64,000 nt of DNA from JAFGJU01 sp964570935. Its GTDB lineage: Bacteria > Eisenbacteria > RBG-16-71-46 > JAFGJU01. This document shows, in pieces, positions 59,284-64,000 of this stretch; positions within the stretch are counted from its first letter, which is position 1, and each line of letters begins with the position of its first letter. The DNA is taken from contig CAZMZP010000073.1 in the NCBI GenBank assembly GCA_964570935.1, forward strand, positions 38,167 through 102,166, in the 5' to 3' direction. The notes under the pieces were generated by a model. The model did no database searches, was not told where the DNA came from, and was given only the letters and a program-made list of their open reading frames with translations. The position numbers and the translations under genes were made by a program.

Positions 59284-60273
59284 ATGGCAAAGGGTAGAAT
59301 ACTGAGCGGCATGCGGCCCACCGGCAAGCTGCATCTGGGGCATCTTGTGGGCGCGCTCGAAAACTGGGTCAAGCTTCAGAACGAATACGACAGCTTTCAC
59401 ATGGTGGCCGATTGGCACGTGCTCACCACTGCCTACGAGCGAACGGACAGGATCAGGCAGGACACAATGGAGATGGTGGCCGACTGGGTAAGCGCGGGCC
59501 TGGACCCGGACAAGGCCGTCGTGTTCGTGCAGTCCAGAGTGAAGGAGCACGCCGAGCTCCACCTGCTTCTTTCCATGCTGGTAACGAAGGCCCGGCTGGA
59601 GAGGAACCCCACGCTCAAAGAGGTGGTGCGCGACCTGCATCTCAGCGGCAACGTGTCTTACGGGCTCCTGGGCTACCCGGTGCTCCAGGCCGCCGACATA
59701 CTGTTGTACAAGGCGAACGCTGTCCCTGTGGGCGAGGACCAGGTGGCGCACGTGGAGCTGACCAGGGAAATAGCCCGGCGATTCAACTCGCTCTACGGGG
59801 ACGTGTTCCCGGAGCCTGAACCCAGGCTGACGGTGTTCGCACGGCTCCCCGGCCTGGACGGGAAGAGAATGAGCAAGTCGGTCGGCAACGTCATCGAGCT
59901 GGGCGACAGTCCCGAGACGATCCTGGCGCGAGTCAAGACCGCGGTCACGGACCCGAAGAAGATAAGGAAGGGCGACGCGGGTCACCCCGACGTTTGCAAC
60001 GTGTTCAGCTATCAGAAGAGGTTCAACGCCGACGGCATCCAGGAGATAGAGAACGACTGCAAGTCGGGCGTGCTGGGCTGCGTGTCCTGCAAGCAGACCG
60101 CGGCTGAACGCCTGGCCGTGGCGCTCGCGCCGCTGAGAGAGAAGCGCGCCGAACTGCTGGCGAACCCGAAAACTCTGGAAGACATAATAGACAGGGGAAC
60201 TGAAAGGGCCAGGGCCGTGGCCAGAGAGACGATGCACGACGTGCGAGGGGGCATGAAGCTCTGGGACGAGTAG
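59284..60273 (+). CDS. trpS: Tryptophanyl-tRNA synthetase
   Basis: A 329-residue class Ic synthetase that charges tRNA-Trp. The HIGH-type motif is H17-L-G-H20 in TGKLHLGHLVGAL; the KMSKS-type motif is RMSKS at 195-199. GEDQVAHVELTREIARRFN is characteristic. Length is standard. It lies 16 bp after the M50 gene and 22 bp before scpA, an arrangement seen in many bacteria. Confidence 0.97.
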   Translation: MAKGRILSGMRPTGKLHLGHLVGALENWVKLQNEYDSFHMVADWHVLTTAYERTDRIRQDTMEMVADWVSAGLDPDKAVVFVQSRVKEHAELHLLLSMLVTKARLERNPTLKEVVRDLHLSGNVSYGLLGYPVLQAADILLYKANAVPVGEDQVAHVELTREIARRFNSLYGDVFPEPEPRLTVFARLPGLDGKRMSKSVGNVIELGDSPETILARVKTAVTDPKKIRKGDAGHPDVCNVFSYQKRFNADGIQEIENDCKSGVLGCVSCKQTAAERLAVALAPLREKRAELLANPKTLEDIIDRGTERARAVARETMHDVRGGMKLWDE

Positions 60274-60295
60274 CAGCCGCCGTGCAGTAGCCGAT

Positions 60296-61087
60296 GTGGT
60301 GGAGAATACGCCTCGAGTGGAATCATCCGACGACAGATTCGAACAGACCACGTCTTACCACGTGAAACTCGAGAGGTTCGAGGGGCCGCTGGACCTCCTT
60401 CTGCACCTTATCAAGAAGGAGGAGATCGACATATACGACATCCCCATAGCCCACATAACGCTCCAGTACCTGTCGTACATAGAGATGATGCAGATGCTGG
60501 ACCTGGACGTGGCTGGGGAGTTCCTGGTGATGGCGGCCACGCTCATGCGGATAAAGGTGAGGATGCTGCTCCCGGCGGTGCCCGCGGAAGAGGAGGAAGA
60601 GGAAGACCCGAGAGAGGAACTCGTGAGGCGCCTGCTCGAATACAAGCGCTTCAAGGAGGCGGCGGAGACTCTCAAAGAGAGGGAAGGTCAGATGCGCCGT
60701 GTCTTCGAGAGAGGGTTCTCCGAGATCACTTTCGAGAACGGCGAGGCCGAGCTGGAAGAGGCGAGCCTCTTCGACTTGATGGACGCGCTGAGGGCCGCTC
60801 TGGCCAGGACAGTGGAGCCGCCGGCGCACGAAGTGGAGTCGGACAGGCTGAACGTCATGAAGCGGATAGAAGAGATCTGGGAGGTGCTCAGGTCCAGGGG
60901 TAAGGTGCGGTTCTCGGAGCTCCTGGATGCGAGCCGGACGCGCCTGGACATAATCGGGACTTTCATAAGTGTGCTCGAGCTCATAAAGAGCGGGAGAGCG
61001 GGCGCGGTCCAGCGCTCGGTCTTCGGCGAGATATGGATATATTCTTTCGCGGAGACTCCGGAGGTGGGAGACGTTGGAGCGGAGTGA
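60296..61087 (+). CDS. scpA: Segregation and condensation protein A
   Basis: A 263-residue kleisin that closes the SMC ring and binds ScpB. The N-terminal FEGPLDLLLHLIKKEEIDIYD and the C-terminal winged-helix region (SELLDASRTRLDIIGTFISVLELIK) are typical. Start is GTG at 60296. No smc gene is in the window. It overlaps scpB by 14 bp. Confidence 0.95.
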   Translation: MVENTPRVESSDDRFEQTTSYHVKLERFEGPLDLLLHLIKKEEIDIYDIPIAHITLQYLSYIEMMQMLDLDVAGEFLVMAATLMRIKVRMLLPAVPAEEEEEEDPREELVRRLLEYKRFKEAAETLKEREGQMRRVFERGFSEITFENGEAELEEASLFDLMDALRAALARTVEPPAHEVESDRLNVMKRIEEIWEVLRSRGKVRFSELLDASRTRLDIIGTFISVLELIKSGRAGAVQRSVFGEIWIYSFAETPEVGDVGAE

Positions 61088-61667
61088 GCTTAGGTTCGTG
61101 GTCGAGGCAATGTTGTTCGCGGCGGAGTCGCCCCTGACCGTCGGCGACGTGCTGGAGCTGGTGGAGGAAGTGACGCGCGAGGACGTGACTGAGGCCCTCG
61201 CGGAGCTGTCCCACGAGTACGACGCGCTTCCGCACGCCTTCAAGCTGATGCACGTGGCGGGTGGCTACCAGATCTGCACGCGGGAGGAGTATTCGTTCTG
61301 GCTGGACAGGCTGAAGCACGCGAAACGAAAGGCCCGGCTGTCGAGAGCGGCCCTGGAAACGGCCGCCATCCTCGCCTACAAACAGCCCGTTACGAAGCTG
61401 GAGGTGGAGAGCATCAGGGGCGTGGATTCGGGGGCCACTCTGCACACGCTCCTGGAGCGGGGGCTGGTCACAATACGCGGAAGGGCCAAGGGACCGGGCC
61501 GGGCTCTGCTTTACGGAACCACCAGGCAGTTCCTTCTTCACTTCGGACTGAACGAGCTCGATGAGCTGCCGAAGCTGTCAGAGCTGAAGGAAATTCTTGA
61601 CGAGAGGGAGGCCGCGGGAGTCGAGGACGATGGAGGTCTGCCGTCTGAACAAGTTCCTGGCGTCTAG
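61074..61667 (+). CDS. scpB: Segregation and condensation protein B
   Basis: A 197-residue winged-helix dimer that binds ScpA in the SMC condensin. VVEAMLFAAESPLTVGDVLEL opens the protein, and RAALETAAILAYKQPVTKLEVESIRG is the family core. Start is TTG at 61074, inside the end of scpA. It overlaps the pseudouridine synthase by 38 bp. Confidence 0.94.
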   Translation: MERSELRFVVEAMLFAAESPLTVGDVLELVEEVTREDVTEALAELSHEYDALPHAFKLMHVAGGYQICTREEYSFWLDRLKHAKRKARLSRAALETAAILAYKQPVTKLEVESIRGVDSGATLHTLLERGLVTIRGRAKGPGRALLYGTTRQFLLHFGLNELDELPKLSELKEILDEREAAGVEDDGGLPSEQVPGV

Positions 61668-62385
61668 GGGCGTCGCCAGCAGGAGAAAGTGCGACGAGCT
61701 CATAAAGGCTGGCCGCGTATCCGTGAACGGTTCCACTGTCCTCCTACCCGGCATCAGCGTAGTCCCCGGCAGAGACTCAGTCGAGCTGGACGGCTCGCCG
61801 CTGGCGGAGCCGCCGGTCTGCCGGTACCTGATGTTGAACAAGCCGGCGGGACACATAGTGAGCGCCGCCGACACCAGGGGACGACCCACCGTGCTTGAGC
61901 TTGTCCCGCCGGGTTTCGGGCGACTCTTCCCGGTCGGCAGGCTGGACCTCGACACCGAGGGACTGCTCTTTCTCACCAACGACGGCGCGCTGGCGCACGG
62001 ACTGACGCATCCCAGTCGCGGAGTCGAAAAGAGGTACGAAGTCCTGGTGGGTGAGACTCCTCCGGAGAGCGCGCTCAAGGCGCTGAGGCAGGGCGTCGAC
62101 CTGGGCGAGGGCGCCAGGTCGAATCCGGCCGTGGTCTCTTACGCGGGACCGGCCGGAAACGGTCACCTTCTCAGAATAGCGCTCAGAGAAGGACAGAAGC
62201 GGCAGGTCAGGAGGATGTGCAGGGCCGTCGGGCTTACGGTTCGGCGCCTTGTCAGGACCGGCGTGGGTCCGGTCGAACTGGACGCGCTCCCGGCCGGCTC
62301 GTGGAGGGAGCTCAGGGACGACGAGGTGCATGCGCTGCAAGAAGCTATCTCCGCGGGTGCGTCAAGAATCGAACCTACCGGTTGA
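61630..62385 (+). CDS. rRNA pseudouridine synthase, RsuA/RluB/RluF family
   Basis: A 251-residue enzyme with an N-terminal S4 RNA-binding domain (RLNKFLASRGVASRRKCDELI) and a catalytic domain with GRLDLDTEGLLFLTNDG, where the Asp of LDLDT is catalytic. It probably modifies large- or small-subunit rRNA; the gene next to scpAB is usually rluB. The ATG at 61630 gives the usual start for the S4 domain. Confidence 0.93.
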   Translation: MEVCRLNKFLASRGVASRRKCDELIKAGRVSVNGSTVLLPGISVVPGRDSVELDGSPLAEPPVCRYLMLNKPAGHIVSAADTRGRPTVLELVPPGFGRLFPVGRLDLDTEGLLFLTNDGALAHGLTHPSRGVEKRYEVLVGETPPESALKALRQGVDLGEGARSNPAVVSYAGPAGNGHLLRIALREGQKRQVRRMCRAVGLTVRRLVRTGVGPVELDALPAGSWRELRDDEVHALQEAISAGASRIEPTG

Positions 62386-62393
62386 GAATACTG

Positions 62394-62422
62394 TTGCCTG
62401 CCGGCGCCCCATAGTGTATCGT
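62394..62422 (+). promoter_or_regulatory. Promoter of hisC
   Basis: -35 TTGCCT (62394-62399), 17-bp spacer, -10 TATCGT (62417-62422). It starts 8 bp after the preceding stop codon. The direct repeat at 62420-62459 overlaps its -10 box. Confidence 0.5.
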
Positions 62423-62459
62423 TACCCTGTTTGTGGCCGACTTACGGTAACCTGTTTCT
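62420..62459 (+). repeat. Imperfect 15-bp direct repeat at the hisC promoter (possible operator)
   Basis: CGTTACCCTGTTTGT (62420-62434) and CGGTAACCTGTTTCT (62445-62459) share 12 of 15 bases and are 25 bp apart, close to two and a half helical turns. Location over the transcription start suggests a repressor site, but the binding protein is unknown. Confidence 0.35.
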
Positions 62460-62485
62460 TTGCAGCAGACTAGAAAGGAGCATTC

Positions 62486-63646
62486 GTGACAGTTGCGCTG
62501 AAGGACCTGGTGAAAGAGAACGTCTACAGGGTAGCGCCGTACGTGCCCGGCAAGCCCATCGAGCTGGTGGAGCGGGAGCTGGGTGTCAAGAACGCGCTCA
62601 AGTTCGCATCCAACGAGAACCCCCTGGGTCCTTCTCCTTTGGCCATAAAGGCGCTCAGCGAGAACGCCCTGGTGCTCAACAGGTATCCGGACGGCAGCTC
62701 GTATTTCCTCAGGGAAAGGCTCGCGAGGCACGTGGGTTTCCCGATGGAACAGATAGTGGTGGGGAACGGCTCGAACGAGCTCATAGAGCTCGTGTGCCAT
62801 CTGTTCGCCGGAGTGGACGACGAGGTCGTAATAGGCGACCCCTCCTTCGCGATGTACAAGATAGCCATCGACCTGATGGGCGCGACGCCCGTCATGGTGC
62901 CTCTCAAGAACCACAAGTTCGACATGGTGGCGATGGCCAGGGCTGTAACTCCTAAGACCAAGATAGTGTTCATATGCAGCCCCAACAACCCCACCGGGAC
63001 GATAGTGAAGGAGCGCGACGTCAGGAAGTTCATGGACACGATCCCGGAGACGGTCGTGGTAGTGTTCGATGAGGCATACTGCGAGTACGTCAAGGACCCG
63101 GACTACCAGGATTCCTTGAAACTAGTGAGGGAGGGCAGGCCGGTCATCACTCTCCGGACCTTCTCCAAGATATACGCTCTGGCGGGGCTCCGGATCGGCT
63201 ACGGAATCGCGTCGGAGGAGATGGTGTTCCTGCTTGACACCGTGAGGCTCCCGTTCAACGTCAGCACGGCCGCCCAGGTGGCCGCACGGGCCAGTCTGGA
63301 CGACGAGGAACAGGTCACCAAGACCGTCAGGTTGAACTCCGAGGGCATGGCGTTCTTCAAGGAAAAACTCAAGGAACTCGGGCTCAACATGGTGGATTCA
63401 GAGGCCAACTTCTTCCTGGTAGACCTGAGGGTGGGGTGCAAGACCGCCTGCCACGAGCTCGAGAAGAGGGGACTCATCGTGAGGCCCATGGGACCGTTCG
63501 GTCTCCCGGATACGTTCGTGAGGATCACTGTGGGAACTCGACAAGAAAACGAGAGGCTCCTGGAGGGCCTGAAGGAGGTGTTGGCGGGCACAAAACGGAA
63601 GAAGAAGGAGGAAAGTGTTCGCGAGGCTCGCCTGCAGATGCCCTGA
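62486..63646 (+). CDS. hisC: Histidinol-phosphate aminotransferase (HisC family)
   Basis: A 386-residue fold-type I aminotransferase. Lys228 in TFSKIYALAGLRIGYG binds PLP; FASNENPLGPSPLA and CSPNNPTGT are family motifs. It would convert imidazole acetol phosphate to histidinol phosphate, although HisC-like enzymes also act on aromatic amino acids. Start is GTG at 62486, with AAAGGAG about 7 bp upstream. The C-terminus ends in a lysine/glutamate-rich tail. No other his gene is nearby. Confidence 0.92.
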   Translation: MTVALKDLVKENVYRVAPYVPGKPIELVERELGVKNALKFASNENPLGPSPLAIKALSENALVLNRYPDGSSYFLRERLARHVGFPMEQIVVGNGSNELIELVCHLFAGVDDEVVIGDPSFAMYKIAIDLMGATPVMVPLKNHKFDMVAMARAVTPKTKIVFICSPNNPTGTIVKERDVRKFMDTIPETVVVVFDEAYCEYVKDPDYQDSLKLVREGRPVITLRTFSKIYALAGLRIGYGIASEEMVFLLDTVRLPFNVSTAAQVAARASLDDEEQVTKTVRLNSEGMAFFKEKLKELGLNMVDSEANFFLVDLRVGCKTACHELEKRGLIVRPMGPFGLPDTFVRITVGTRQENERLLEGLKEVLAGTKRKKKEESVREARLQMP

Positions 63647-63877
63647 GAGCCCCGGCAGTAGCCCTTCCTCTCCGGTAGTCGTGGTCGGCCGCGGGCCGGT
63701 GTCCGGTCTCGCGGTCCCGGCTCAGGCGGCTTCCTGTTCTTCCGCTTTGATGGCCGTTGACCGGCTTTCCCGCTTGCCTCTTTCGTGTTTCCGTCGGAAC
63801 AGTATGAAGGGCCCGGTCGGGTCGCAGGCTCACGCCAGGGCCGTGGGAGGGAAAGCGGCGTTGTGTCGCCGCGGGCC

Positions 63878-64000
63878 ATGCCGACACGCCGCAGACTGGT
63901 CATAGCAATTGACGGGCCCTCCGCCTCGGGCAAGAGCACGACGGCGCGCGCCGTCGCACGGGCGCTCGGAGAGCTGTACGTTGACACCGGCGCGATGTAC
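63878..64000 (+). CDS. cmk: Cytidylate kinase, N-terminal part (3' end outside window)
   Basis: Forty-one codons are visible: RRLVIAIDGPSASGKSTTA is the P-loop of cytidylate kinase, followed by LGELYVDTGAMY. The enzyme phosphorylates CMP and dCMP. ATG at 63878 lacks a good ribosome site; an in-frame GTG at 63863 lies 12 bp after GGGAGG and could be the real start. The 231 bp between hisC and this gene show no other feature. Confidence 0.88.
   Translation, partial: MPTRRRLVIAIDGPSASGKSTTARAVARALGELYVDTGAMY

Noticed and set aside
63615..63905. 97-codon frame between hisC and cmk
   Set aside because: Overlaps both genes out of frame and has no family features or ribosome site.

Overview
The window is a GC-rich (roughly 60% or more), densely coded stretch of a Gram-negative, diderm bacterial chromosome with short intergenic gaps and frequent 4-bp to 46-bp gene overlaps. 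Two secreted repeat proteins end in a FlgD-like/Por-type sorting domain (YPNPFNP...), there is an ExbB/ExbD/TonB system, a TPR outer-membrane barrel, M16 peptidase pairs and a DUF6754-like membrane cassette. Together these suggest an uncultivated lineage of the FCB superphylum or a neighbouring candidate phylum (Eisenbacteria/Krumholzibacteria/Zixibacteria-like). That placement is inference; there is no rRNA here to test it.

Layout. 1-1785: end of an ExbB-ExbD-ExbD-TonB energy-transduction operon. 2002-15510: a Yip1-like membrane protein, a TolC/MFP/ABC/two-permease export system, a 1229-residue TPR protein, and uvrA overlapping it by 46 bp. 15566-20197: a ferritin-like protein, a first secreted repeat protein and an ABC-F ATPase. 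20320-23957: a less GC-rich island with a promoter, a candidate small RNA or attenuator, a second secreted repeat protein and an orphan KAS III. 24078-40135: one promoter followed by sixteen kilobases of same-strand, tightly packed genes: glycine cleavage (gcvT, gcvH, gcvPA, gcvPB), two small proteins, a MutL/GlmL-type ASKHA protein with a KOW partner, and a synthase-dependent exopolysaccharide cluster (glycosidase-deacetylase fusion, TPR outer-membrane barrel, HEAT-repeat membrane protein, GT2 synthase). 40132-43208: a fresh consensus promoter and four membrane proteins of unknown function. 43233-47149: a lipoate/octanoate ligase-family gene, two membrane proteins including a CPBP protease, a gene-poor stretch with a long imperfect hairpin, a small membrane protein and a DUF2284 protein. 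47176-57505: two M16 peptidase pairs (active plus degenerate subunit) on opposite strands, flanking a coiled-coil protein, tRNA-Ala(GGC) and a secreted protein. 57529-64000: a conserved housekeeping run: ThiI-like tRNA thiolation enzyme, M50 protease, trpS, scpA, scpB, an RsuA/RluB-type pseudouridine synthase, hisC and the start of cmk.

How it works together. Most of the window concerns the cell envelope: energising outer-membrane transport, exporting substrates through TolC, building and modifying an exopolysaccharide, and periplasmic proteolysis. The glycine cleavage genes and the ligase-family gene at 43233 connect through lipoylation of GcvH. Good sigma-70-like promoters (TTGAC-type -35, 16-17 bp spacer, TA...T -10) can be read before ten or so transcription units and give a consistent operon map. 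No CRISPR array, insertion sequence, prophage or rRNA was seen.

The best candidates for something undescribed are the exopolysaccharide cluster with its PelA-like fusion and HEAT protein, the four-gene membrane cassette, the MutL/KOW pair lacking a mutase, a hairpin motif present twice, and a terminator-ended leader at 20355-20497.
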